NCBI RefSeq assembly: GCF_004355005.1
Contig: NZ_SMSJ01000042.1
Location: 1 to 50,121 of the forward strand
Source: Dankookia rubra
GTDB lineage: Bacteria; Pseudomonadota; Alphaproteobacteria; Acetobacterales; Acetobacteraceae
Reading direction: 5' to 3'
DNA: 50,121 bases
Shown: positions 1-7,514 of the stretch, piece by piece
How the letters are laid out: every line of letters starts with the position of its first letter
How positions within the stretch are numbered: position 1 is the stretch's first letter
Program-made: the position numbers and the translations under genes
Notes under the pieces: model-generated
What the model was told of the DNA's origin: nothing
The model's input: only the letters and a program-made list of their open reading frames with translations
Databases searched by the model: none

Positions 1-50
1 CCCTGGCCTTCTTCATCCGCTTCCGCGGCCGCATCGCCTTCTGGGTCTGA
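1..50 (+). CDS. C-terminal end of an upstream protein, probably ABC polysaccharide-export permease
   Basis: The frame starting at base 3 reads LAFFIRFRGRIAFWV followed by TGA at 48-50. Only these 15 residues are in the window. Wzm-type (ABC-2) polysaccharide export permeases commonly end with a short basic tail closing in an aromatic RIAYW/RIAFW-like motif, and the next gene, 11 bases downstream on the same strand, is a Wzt-type ATPase. The assignment therefore rests on the tail and on context, not on a domain. Confidence 0.55.
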   Translation, partial: LAFFIRFRGRIAFWV

Positions 51-61
51 GGCCCTCACCC

Positions 62-793
62 ATGCCCCATATCCTCGCCAACCAACTCACCATCGAATTT
101 CCACTGTATCATTTCGATTCCCGCTCGCTGAAGAAGCAGGTGCTGGCCAGGACGCCGCTGCGGCTGCGCGAGGACGATTCGAACCGCGTCGTGGTTTCGG
201 CCCTGCGGGACCTCAGCTTCCGGATCGGCCGGGGCGAGCGGGTGGCGCTCGTCGGCGGCAACGGCGCCGGCAAGACCACGCTGCTGCGGACCCTCGCCGG
301 CGTCTACCAGCCGGTCGGCGGGCGGCTGTCGATGGCGGGGCTGATCGGCTCCCTCATCGACCCCTCGGCCGGCATGGACCCGTCCTCCACCGGGCGGGAG
401 AACATCGTCCTGCGCGGTCTGTTCCGCGGCCTGTCGCAGGCCGAGAGCGAGACCATGGCCGACGAGGTCGCCGCCTTCTCCGGCCTCAACGAGTTCATCG
501 ACGCGCCGGTGCGGACCTATTCGGCGGGGATGCAGGTGCGGCTGTCCTTTGCCATGGCGACCACCATGGAGCCGCAGATCCTGCTGATGGACGAGTGGTT
601 CCTGGCCGGCGACGCCGCCTTCATGGCCAAGGCGCGGGCCAGGCTGACCCGGCTGGTCACCGATGCCGAGATCCTGGTGCTGGCGACGCACGACATGACG
701 ATCGTCCGCGAATGGTGCACCCGCGCCATCCGCCTGGAGGCCGGGCGGATCGTCGCCGACGGGCCGGTTGCCGAGGTGCTTGAGGCGGCTTGA
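62..793 (+). CDS. ABC transporter ATP-binding protein of polysaccharide/O-antigen export (Wzt-like)
   Basis: Cytoplasmic ATPase expected to pair with the permease ending just upstream and to drive export of a lipid-linked polysaccharide across the inner membrane. At 243 aa it is a single nucleotide-binding domain without the C-terminal carbohydrate-binding extension of long Wzt proteins. Walker A is GGNGAGKTT, the signature is YSAGM, and Walker B is ILLMDEW, the DEW form being usual in the Wzt/KpsT subfamily; the switch histidine is in LATHD near the end. The N-terminal stretch with LYHFDSRSLKK is also typical of this family. The start is the ATG at 62. It fits with the EPS genes at 26-31 kb, although those belong to a Wzy-type rather than an ABC-type route. 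Confidence 0.9.
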   Translation: MPHILANQLTIEFPLYHFDSRSLKKQVLARTPLRLREDDSNRVVVSALRDLSFRIGRGERVALVGGNGAGKTTLLRTLAGVYQPVGGRLSMAGLIGSLIDPSAGMDPSSTGRENIVLRGLFRGLSQAESETMADEVAAFSGLNEFIDAPVRTYSAGMQVRLSFAMATTMEPQILLMDEWFLAGDAAFMAKARARLTRLVTDAEILVLATHDMTIVREWCTRAIRLEAGRIVADGPVAEVLEAA

Positions 794-950
794 TCGCCGC
801 CCGGCGGGAACGCGGGGCCGCGGGATGCTTTGACACAACGCCCCCCGCGGCGGGGAGCGGCCCGCGCATTTCGCCTCTTCGGTGAAGAAGCCGGCAATGC
901 TTCGCGCAAAGATTTGGGCCGCCCGCATCCCCCAATCACGGACATCCGGC

Positions 951-2114
951 GTGACCTTCCGACCCAGCCTGTTCCGCAGCTTCTTCCTCGGCGGCTTCGA
1001 ATGCTCGACCCATGTCCGCAAGGACGGCCGCCGGCTCGACCTGATCGCCGCCACCCATCACGACCTGCTGGCCGAGGAGGATTACCGCCAGCTCGCCGAG
1101 CACGGCATCCGGGCGGTGCGCGACGGGGTACGCTGGCACCTGGTGCAGCAGGCCGGCCCCGGCCGCTACGACTGGTCCCCGGTGCTGCCGCTGCTGCGGG
1201 CGGCACAGCGCACCGGCACCCAGGTGGTCTGGGACCTTTGCCATTATGGCTGGCCGGACTGGCTGGACTTCTTCTCGGCCGACTTCCCCGCCCGCTTCGC
1301 CGACTACGCCGTTGCCTTCGCCGAGCTCTGCCGCGCCGAGACCGGCGAGGCGCCGACGCTTTGCCCGCTGAACGAGATCTCCTTCCTCGCCTGGGCCGGC
1401 GGCGAGACCGGCCACTTCAACCCCTGCACCCATGGCCGCGGGCCGGAGGTGAAGCGCCAGGCCGTCGCCGCGACGCTGGCCGCGGTGAAGGCGATGCGCG
1501 CCGCGGTACCGGGCACCCGGGCCTTCGCGGTGGAGCCGCTGATCAACACCGTCGGCCGCCCCGGTGTCGCGGCCGACATCGAGCCCGCCGAGCGCCGCAA
1601 TGCCGGGATGTGGGAGGCCTGGGACATGCTGCTCGGCCGCCAGGCGCCGGAACTCGGCGGCTCCGAGGACATCCTCGACGCCATCGGGGTGAACTTCTAC
1701 TGGAACAACCAGTGGTGGCTGCACGAGGGCCGCGACGCCGCGCCGCTCTCGGTCTTCGACGAGCGCTGGGTGCCGCTGCGCGACCTGCTGGCCCGCGTCC
1801 ATTCCCGCTACGGCCGCCCGATCTTCGTCGCCGAGAGCAGCATCGAGGGCGACCGCCGCGCGCTCTGGCTGCGCTACGTCGCCGACGAGGTGATGGGCGC
1901 GATCCGCGCGGGCACGCCGGTCGAGGGCATCTGCCTTTATCCCGTGCTGAGCCATCCCGGCTGGGACAACGACCGCTACTGCCCGAACGGGCTGCTGGAG
2001 ATGGACCCGAAGCATGGCCGGCGGCCGGTGCACGCGCCGCTGGCGCAGGAGCTGCGGCGGCAGCAGGCGGTCTTCGCCGGGCTGTTCGCCGAGGGCGCCG
2101 AAGCGGCGGCCTGA
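951..2114 (+). CDS. Glycoside hydrolase-like TIM-barrel protein (family 1/beta-glucosidase type)
   Basis: About 387 aa with the layout of a (beta/alpha)8 glycosidase: an N-terminal FLGGFECS strand, a WDLCHYGWPDW segment, the NE pair in CPLNEISFLAW as candidate acid/base, and the glutamate of IFVAESS as candidate nucleophile. Family 1-like proteins of this length without signal peptide often sit in polysaccharide loci, so it may trim a cytoplasmic glycan intermediate (inference). The start is uncertain: GTG at 951 begins close to the conserved core, but the same frame stays open to a GTG at 882 and an ATG at 897. No strong ribosome site marks any of them. It is followed directly by repeat copy A. 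Confidence 0.75.
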   Translation: MTFRPSLFRSFFLGGFECSTHVRKDGRRLDLIAATHHDLLAEEDYRQLAEHGIRAVRDGVRWHLVQQAGPGRYDWSPVLPLLRAAQRTGTQVVWDLCHYGWPDWLDFFSADFPARFADYAVAFAELCRAETGEAPTLCPLNEISFLAWAGGETGHFNPCTHGRGPEVKRQAVAATLAAVKAMRAAVPGTRAFAVEPLINTVGRPGVAADIEPAERRNAGMWEAWDMLLGRQAPELGGSEDILDAIGVNFYWNNQWWLHEGRDAAPLSVFDERWVPLRDLLARVHSRYGRPIFVAESSIEGDRRALWLRYVADEVMGAIRAGTPVEGICLYPVLSHPGWDNDRYCPNGLLEMDPKHGRRPVHAPLAQELRRQQAVFAGLFAEGAEAAA

Positions 2115-2115
2115 A

Positions 2116-2259
2116 AAGGCCGGGGGAGAAGGTACTCTCCCCCAGGCCCCCCTCATCCATTTCTCCGGGTCGGCACCTTCCGCGCGGCAGATGCCCGACC
2201 TACGGAAAGGAAGGGAGGGGTTCGGGGAGGGAATATCTGCTTCCCTCCCGGACCTTGCC
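2116..2259 (+). repeat. Dispersed hairpin repeat, copy A
   Basis: A 144 bp block closely related to blocks at 14371-14509 and 22912-23051. It has three hairpins: GGGGGAGA (2122-2129) with TCTCCCCC (2136-2143); an imperfect 14 bp stem 2160-2173 with 2195-2208; and a perfect 9 bp stem GGGAGGGAA (2225-2233) with TTCCCTCCC (2241-2249). It lies between the hydrolase stop and the next gene, in the same sense as both. Confidence 0.85.
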
Positions 2260-2318
2260 CACGGCTGGACAGCACCCCGCCCAAAGGCGGTAATCCCCCG
2301 CATCATGGGGGAACGCCG

Positions 2319-3143
2319 ATGCGCCTGACGCTGTGCAACGAGGTCCTGCGCGGCCTGCTCTTCTCGCAGCAATGCGCGCTGGCCGCGGGGCTCGGCTATG
2401 CCGGGCTGGAAGTCGCCCCCTTCACCCTGGATGCCGAGGCGCCGCATCTGCTGGGCGCGACCTGGCGGCAGCGCCTGCGCGCTGCGGCGGCCGAGGAGGG
2501 CATCGCCATCACCGGCCTGCACTGGCTGCTGGTGGCGCCCGCCGGCCTGTCGATCACCAGCGCCGACCCGGCGGTGCGGACGCGCACCCTCGACGTGATG
2601 CAGCGGCTGATCGGCCTCTGCGCCGATCTCGGCGGCAGCTACCTGGTGCACGGCTCGCCGCAGCAGCGCCGGGTCGAGACGCCGGACGACGCGCAGCGGG
2701 CCGAGGCGGCGCTGGCCCGGGCCGGCGACTGGGCGGCCGAAGCCGGCGTGACCTATTGCCTCGAGCCGCTCTCGCCGCGCGAGACCAACTGGGCGACGAC
2801 GGTCGCCGAAGCCGTGGCGATCGTCGATCGGATCGGCAATCCCGCGCTCCGCACCATGCTGGACACCTGCGCCGCCGGCCAGGGCGAGGCCGAGCCGGTG
2901 GCCGCCGTCCTCGACCGCTTCCTGCCGACCGGCGCGCTGCACCACGTCCACCTGAACGACCGCAACCGCCGCGCCCCGGGCCAGGGCGAGGACCGCTTCG
3001 CGCCGATCCTCGCGGCGCTGGCACGCCACCGCTACGCCGGCTGGTGCGGCGTCGAGCCCTTCGACTACGTCCCGGACGGGCCGGGCAGCGCCGCCTTCGC
3101 CGCCGGCTACCTGCAGGGCCTGCTGCGCGAGGTGGCGGCATGA
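2319..3143 (+). CDS. Sugar phosphate isomerase/epimerase family protein (AP-endonuclease 2-type TIM barrel)
   Basis: A 274 aa xylose isomerase-like TIM barrel. Metal-site motifs of the family are visible: the glutamate in TYCLEPLSP, the aspartate in MLDTCA, histidines in ALHHVHLND, and a final glutamate in GVEPFDY. Members isomerise or epimerise sugars, inositol derivatives or keto acids, so the substrate cannot be named. The ATG at 2319 follows GGGGGAAC. Its stop overlaps the start of the enolase-superfamily gene by ATGA (3140-3143), so the two are probably co-translated and act on the same sugar or sugar acid. Confidence 0.85.
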   Translation: MRLTLCNEVLRGLLFSQQCALAAGLGYAGLEVAPFTLDAEAPHLLGATWRQRLRAAAAEEGIAITGLHWLLVAPAGLSITSADPAVRTRTLDVMQRLIGLCADLGGSYLVHGSPQQRRVETPDDAQRAEAALARAGDWAAEAGVTYCLEPLSPRETNWATTVAEAVAIVDRIGNPALRTMLDTCAAGQGEAEPVAAVLDRFLPTGALHHVHLNDRNRRAPGQGEDRFAPILAALARHRYAGWCGVEPFDYVPDGPGSAAFAAGYLQGLLREVAA

Positions 3144-4579
3144 GCGCGCCGCGCTTCGCCGTCACCGCGGTCGAGCGGCGCGAATGGCCCTTCACCCTCC
3201 GCCTGCCCTTCCGCTTCGGCGTCATCACCGTGACCCAGGGGCGGCAGGCGGTGCTGCGCGCGCGCATCCGCGACGAGGCGGGGCGCGAGGCCTGGGGCGT
3301 CGCGGCCGAAAGCCTGGCGGCCAAGTGGTTCGACAAGGACCCAGGCCTGTCCGACGCCGAGAACGAGGACCAGTTGCGCCGCTCCCTCGAATTGGCGGGC
3401 GAGGCCGCCCTGGCGGCCGGGATGAACACCGCCTTCGGCCACTTCGCCGACGGCTATGCCGCGCACGTCGCCGCCTGCGGGCGGGAGGCGCTGAACCCGC
3501 TGGTGGCGAGCTACGGCCGCGCGCTGGTCGACCGCGCCGCGCTCGACGCGCTGCTGAAGCTGCGGGGCGTCTCCTTCTTCGCGGGCATGCGGGCCAATAT
3601 CGGCGGCATGGCGCCGCACGCGGTGGCGCCCGACCTCGCGGGCTTCGGCTTCGCCGCGATGCTGGATGGCCTGTCGCCGGCGCGCCGCATCCATGCGCGG
3701 CACACGGTCGGACTGGTCGACCCCATCACCGCCGCCGACCAGGCGGAGCGCGTCGGCGACGGCCTGCCGGAGACGCTGGAGGAGGTGGCCCGGGTCTACG
3801 GCCACCGCTACTGGAAGCTGAAGGTCGCCGGCGACGTCGCGGCCGACATCGACCGGCTCTGCCGCATCGCCGCGGTGCTCGACCGGCAGCAGGGCTACCA
3901 CGCCTCGCTCGACGGCAACGAGCAATATGCCGATGCCGAGGGCGCCGCCGCGCTCTGGGCGGCGATGCAGGCGGAGCCGCGGCTCGCGCAGCTCTGCGCT
4001 TCCATCCTCTACATCGAGCAGCCGGTGAAGCGCGCCCGCGCGCTCGAGACCGGCATGGCGGCGCTGGCCGCGGCGCGCCCGGTCATCATCGACGAGAGCG
4101 ACGGCGCCCTCGATGCCTTCGTGCAGGCCAGGGCGCTCGGCTATGCCGGCGTGTCGAGCAAGTCCTGCAAGGGCGTCTGGCGATCGCTGATCAACCTGGC
4201 GCGCTGCCGCGCCTGGAACGCGGCGGGCGGCCGCTACTTCCTCTCGGGCGAGGACCTGACCACGCTGGCCGGCGTCTGCGTGCAGCAGGACCTGGCGCTG
4301 GTCGCGCTACTCGGCCTCTCCCACGTCGAGCGCAACGGCCACCACTTCATCGACGGCTTCGCCGGCCGGCCGAAATCCGAGGCGGTGCGCTTCCTGGAGG
4401 CGCACCCGGACCTCTACGCCGACACGCCGCGCGGGCCGCGGTTGCGGATCGCCGGCGGCGTGCTGGAGCTCGGCTCCCTCGCGGTGCCGGGCCTCGGCGC
4501 GGCGGCGGAGCCCGACTTTGCGGCGATGGTGGCGATGCCGCCCGCCCGCTGGCCCGCCGCAGGCCGCGGCGCGGCGTGA
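3140..4579 (+). CDS. Enolase-superfamily protein (mandelate racemase/muconate-lactonizing-like)
   Basis: A 479 aa protein, longer than the usual 370-400 aa dehydratase of this superfamily. The C-terminal barrel shows HRYWKLKVAGD (Lys on the second strand), SLDGNEQY (metal Asp/Glu), SILYIEQPVKR (second metal ligand), VIIDESDG (third ligand region) and SSKSCKGVWRS (Lys of the KxK-like catalytic segment). These support an acid-sugar dehydratase or racemase, but the substrate is unknown. Start ATG overlaps the isomerase stop. A strong hairpin terminator follows the stop at once. The pair looks like a small sugar-acid catabolic operon. Confidence 0.8.
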   Translation: MSAPRFAVTAVERREWPFTLRLPFRFGVITVTQGRQAVLRARIRDEAGREAWGVAAESLAAKWFDKDPGLSDAENEDQLRRSLELAGEAALAAGMNTAFGHFADGYAAHVAACGREALNPLVASYGRALVDRAALDALLKLRGVSFFAGMRANIGGMAPHAVAPDLAGFGFAAMLDGLSPARRIHARHTVGLVDPITAADQAERVGDGLPETLEEVARVYGHRYWKLKVAGDVAADIDRLCRIAAVLDRQQGYHASLDGNEQYADAEGAAALWAAMQAEPRLAQLCASILYIEQPVKRARALETGMAALAAARPVIIDESDGALDAFVQARALGYAGVSSKSCKGVWRSLINLARCRAWNAAGGRYFLSGEDLTTLAGVCVQQDLALVALLGLSHVERNGHHFIDGFAGRPKSEAVRFLEAHPDLYADTPRGPRLRIAGGVLELGSLAVPGLGAAAEPDFAAMVAMPPARWPAAGRGAA

Positions 4580-4581
4580 GC

Positions 4582-4611
4582 GCCGGGCGGATCCCGCACG
4601 ATCCGCCCGGC
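4582..4611. terminator. Hairpin terminator between convergent genes
   Basis: A perfect 12 bp stem GCCGGGCGGATC (4582-4593) with its complement (4600-4611) around a 6-base loop. It sits between the plus-strand enolase-like gene (stop 4577-4579) and the minus-strand gene ending at 4620, so it can serve both directions. A clear T-tract is absent, as is common in very GC-rich genomes. Confidence 0.8.
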
Positions 4612-4619
4612 CGCCGCGT

Positions 4620-4916
4620 TCAGCGCTGGGTCCGCTGCTTCCCGAAGGTCATGCCCTTCGGCAGTTGCTGGCGCAGGATCTCGGCCGCGCGTGCCATGCC
4701 GGCCTCGGCCTGCTTCCGCATGTCGCCGCCGAGACGCTCCGTCAGCACCGAGATCGCGGTCAGCGTCTGCACGTCGCGCGCGAGTTCCGGCCTGATGCCG
4801 CCGATCAGCGGCGGGTCCGGGTCCGGGCCGCGCCAGCGGATGGGCTCGACCAGCACGTAGAACGGGATGCAGAGCTCGGTGCCGTCTGCAAGGGTGAGGC
4901 AGGGTCCATCGGGCAT
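4620..4916 (-). CDS. Hypothetical protein, 98 aa
   Basis: Not recognised. The ATG at 4916 was chosen because GAGGAGA lies about 6 bases upstream; the frame stays open further upstream, but that part is arginine-rich and lacks a ribosome site. The protein begins MPDGPCLTLADGTELCIPF, continues with an acidic and proline-rich middle (GPDPDPPLIGG), and ends in a probable amphipathic helix (RKQAEAGMARAAEILRQQLP) with a basic tail. No signal peptide, membrane span or known motif is seen. It stands alone between a terminator and a 220-base gap, so its context gives no function. Confidence 0.6.
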   Translation of the reverse strand: MPDGPCLTLADGTELCIPFYVLVEPIRWRGPDPDPPLIGGIRPELARDVQTLTAISVLTERLGGDMRKQAEAGMARAAEILRQQLPKGMTFGKQRTQR

Positions 4917-5139
4917 CGTCGTCTCCTCGGGCAGGCCGGCACGGGCTGCACCGGCGGAGACAGGCTGCGTCCCGCCGCGCCGACGCGATGTGACGCGGGG
5001 CACCGCGGCCCGCCCGGTCACGCGAAGGTCAGTCGCCGCCCGACCGGCCTTGTTCTGTCCGTGCCGGGCCAGGATCGGTCCAGGCCAGGTCGAGCCGGCG
5101 CTTCACGTCCCGCATGTTTCCGCTCGGGACGAACGCGGG

Positions 5140-6441
5140 CTAGAGCAGGTCGATGATCAGCCGCGAGGTCTGCTCGCGGATGCGCTCGCCGAGCCCGCGC
5201 CGCTCCCATGCCTCGAGCGTCACCGGCTTCGCCCGCTCCCAGTCGCGCCCCAGCAGCGCCTCCAGCCGCGCGGCGGTACCGGCGCCGAGCACGATCGCAT
5301 CCACCTCGTTGTTCCAGGCGACGCTGCGGCGGTCGAAATTCGACGACCCGACGGCCGACCAGACGCCGTCCACCGTCACCAGCTTGGCGTGCAGCACGGC
5401 GCCCTGCACCTCGCGGATCTCGATCCCCGCTTCCAGCATGTCGTCATAGGCGGCGCGCTGCGCCGCCAGCGCATCGGCGGAATCGCTGATGCTCGGCAGC
5501 AGCAGCCGCACCTGCACGCCGCGGCGCGCGGCGGCGCGCAGCGCCCGGCGCTGCTGCAGCGTCGGGACGAAATAGCCGGTCGTGAGCCAGAGCCGCTGCC
5601 GCGCCGCGGCGATCGCGGCCATCAGCGTGACATAGAAGCGCGGCCGCTTCTCCCCCGGCACGCTGCCGAGGACGCGGACGCGCGCCGGGCCGCGCGCATC
5701 GAGCTTCGGGAACCAGTCGCGCGGCGGCAGCGGCGGTCCGCGCTGCTTCTCCCAGGTCTCGAGGAAGAGCTTCTGCAGCCCGGCCACTGCCGGCCCCTCC
5801 AGCCGCAGCGCGACGTCGCGCCAGCAGGCATCCGCCGGATCCCGCTCGGCGGCCGAGGCGACCTCGCAGGGATTCTCGTAGACCCGGTCGAGGTTGACGC
5901 CGCCGGTCATGCCGATGCGGCCGTCCACGACCATGATCTTGCGGTGGTCGCGGTCGTTCGGCGCCCATCCGGTGCGCGCTTCCAGCGGGTCGAGCGGGTT
6001 GAAGGCGAGCGTCCGGGCGCCGGCCGCCCGCAACCGCTCGAAGGCCGCGGCCGGCGTCGGGGAGGAGCCGAAGGCGTCGTGGATCAGCGTGACGGCGACG
6101 CCGTCCCGCAGCTTCGCTTCCAGCAGTTCGAACAGGCTCTGCCCCGCGGTGCCGGGCACGCTGACATCCTCGAGGATGAAGTATTCCAGGTGGATGTGGT
6201 CGCGCGCCGCGCGCAGGTCGCGGAACAGCGAGGCGAAGGCGGCGCCGCCGCCGTCCAGCACGTCGACCTTGTTGCCGTCGTAGAGCGGCGCGCCGTCGAG
6301 CGCCTCGGTCAGCAGCGCCAGGCGCTCCATCGGGTCGGCGGGACCGTCCGGCAGCACGGGGATGCTGGCGCAGGCGGCCAGCGCGGGCAGGCCGGCCGCC
6401 AATGCCAGAACGTTCCGTCGGCTCGTTGCGGTTCGATTCAT
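5140..6441 (-). CDS. Phospholipase D-like / cardiolipin synthase-type lipoprotein
   Basis: A 433 aa protein with two HKD motifs: H166-x-K168-x4-D173 in DHRKIMVVD and H351-x-K353-x4-D358 in HAKLVTVD, both followed by the expected G(S/G)xN-type segment (GGVNLD, GSSNFD). This is the two-domain arrangement of cardiolipin synthases and phosphatidyltransferases. The N-terminus is a signal sequence with twin arginines (RR at 8-9), a hydrophobic core and a lipobox LAAC with Cys24, so it is probably exported and lipid-anchored, unlike inner-membrane ClsA, which has two N-terminal helices. It may remodel phospholipids on the periplasmic side (inference). The next upstream gene is the RTX protein on the same strand, 154 bases away. 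Confidence 0.88.
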   Translation of the reverse strand: MNRTATSRRNVLALAAGLPALAACASIPVLPDGPADPMERLALLTEALDGAPLYDGNKVDVLDGGGAAFASLFRDLRAARDHIHLEYFILEDVSVPGTAGQSLFELLEAKLRDGVAVTLIHDAFGSSPTPAAAFERLRAAGARTLAFNPLDPLEARTGWAPNDRDHRKIMVVDGRIGMTGGVNLDRVYENPCEVASAAERDPADACWRDVALRLEGPAVAGLQKLFLETWEKQRGPPLPPRDWFPKLDARGPARVRVLGSVPGEKRPRFYVTLMAAIAAARQRLWLTTGYFVPTLQQRRALRAAARRGVQVRLLLPSISDSADALAAQRAAYDDMLEAGIEIREVQGAVLHAKLVTVDGVWSAVGSSNFDRRSVAWNNEVDAIVLGAGTAARLEALLGRDWERAKPVTLEAWERRGLGERIREQTSRLIIDLL

Positions 6442-6594
6442 GGCAGCGGCAACGCCGGCGCGGCGCGGCCGGTGGCTTCCGTTTCGGGTCAGGTCCGCGC
6501 GAGCGGCCCGGGCCGGCCGCGTCGCTCCCGCCAGCGCCCCATCGGCGCCGCACCGGGCGGACCGGCCCCCGCGCCGAGGGGGGCCGCTGGCGTC

Positions 6595-7101
6595 TCAGTA
6601 GTACATGTAGTCGCGGTTGGTGATGTGGTGGGTGTCGCCGTGCTTCATCTGGACCAGGATGCTGCCCTGGAAGCCGTCGGCATCGGTGACGCCATAGAGC
6701 TGCAGGGCCGGGTTGCCGCCGACGTTCTTCACGAAGCTCAGCGCGACCGCACCGTTGAAGCCGACCAGATGGATCATGTCGTTCTCGACCGGGCCGTAGC
6801 CGCCCGCGCCGGCGAAGTCGACGATGTGGTCCGGGTAGTCGGCCGAGACCAGGTCGCCGCGGGCGAAGATGAAGGTGTCGTTGCCGGCGCCGCCCTTCAC
6901 GCGGTCCGCGCCGGCGCCGCCGCGGATCACGTCGTTGCCGGCGCCGGCGTCGATCGAATCGTTGCCTTCGCCGCCGTTGACCGTGTCGTTGCCGTTGCTG
7001 CCGGTCACCTTGTCGTTGCCGGCACCGGTGTGGATCTGGACCGGCGTGGCGCTGGCATGGACGTCGATGATGTCGTTACCGGAGCCGTAATAGAACGTCA
7101 T
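6595..7101 (-). CDS. Small RTX (haemolysin-type calcium-binding) repeat protein
   Basis: A 168 aa acidic protein. Residues about 5-75 are a run of nonapeptide RTX repeats (GSGNDIIDV, GAGNDKVTG, GSNGNDTVN, GGEGNDSID, GAGNDVIRG, GGAGADRVK, GGAGNDTFI), which bind calcium in a parallel beta-roll. The rest resembles the C-terminal part of serralysin/T1SS substrates (FARGDLVSADYPDHIVDF). There is no N-terminal signal, as expected for type I secretion through a C-terminal signal, and no enzymatic domain, so it is a minimal RTX protein. No type I secretion genes are nearby. The upstream region is unusually AT-rich. Confidence 0.85.
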   Translation of the reverse strand: MTFYYGSGNDIIDVHASATPVQIHTGAGNDKVTGSNGNDTVNGGEGNDSIDAGAGNDVIRGGAGADRVKGGAGNDTFIFARGDLVSADYPDHIVDFAGAGGYGPVENDMIHLVGFNGAVALSFVKNVGGNPALQLYGVTDADGFQGSILVQMKHGDTHHITNRDYMYY

Positions 7102-7514
7102 GGGTCTGCTCTCTCAAGGGTATGATCATTTTTGAGGCATGCGGTCGTGCCCTGCCGCCGCAAATTTTATGTTTTTTGAAACGAAAACACCATACGAAAT
7201 TTGCAATGAATAGCGATAGAAGATTGTATTCGTTAGACATTTCTGCGGACTAGCCGGAGGTTCGTATACGCCTGTCCCGGCTATGCGCCTGACCGGACAG
7301 GGCCGCGGCACGGCGATAGTCGTGACGCCGCAAACGGTTACCTCAGGGAAGCCGGCAGGGGCATATGTTCTGGCAGAAGACCGAAATGTGACCGCCGGGG
7401 GATGGAACCCGGGGTTGCCGTTCGCGTCGCGCCCCGATCCGCCATATCAAAAAATCGCGACAACAATCACGATGGCACCACGTGACGCCCGGCACGCCAG
7501 GCGCGGCGATCGTG
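7102..7514. promoter_or_regulatory. AT-rich intergenic region, probable promoter of the RTX gene
   Basis: A 413-base gap between the RTX gene and opgH, both on the minus strand. Bases about 7125-7250 are strikingly AT-rich for this genome, with runs such as AAATTTTATGTTTTTTGAAA, consistent with a strong or silenced promoter driving the RTX gene leftward. No convincing -35/-10 pair could be fixed. A 61-codon minus-strand frame at 7126-7311 has no ribosome site and is not called. Confidence 0.4.

Noticed and set aside
936-3029. Long minus-strand ORF opposite the hydrolase and isomerase genes
   Set aside because: A GC-rich shadow frame full of Arg, Ala, Gly and Gln with no motif; the plus-strand frames have clear families and coupled starts.
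7126-7311. 61-aa minus-strand ORF between the RTX gene and opgH
   Set aside because: No ribosome site, no motif, and it covers the AT-rich promoter-like stretch.
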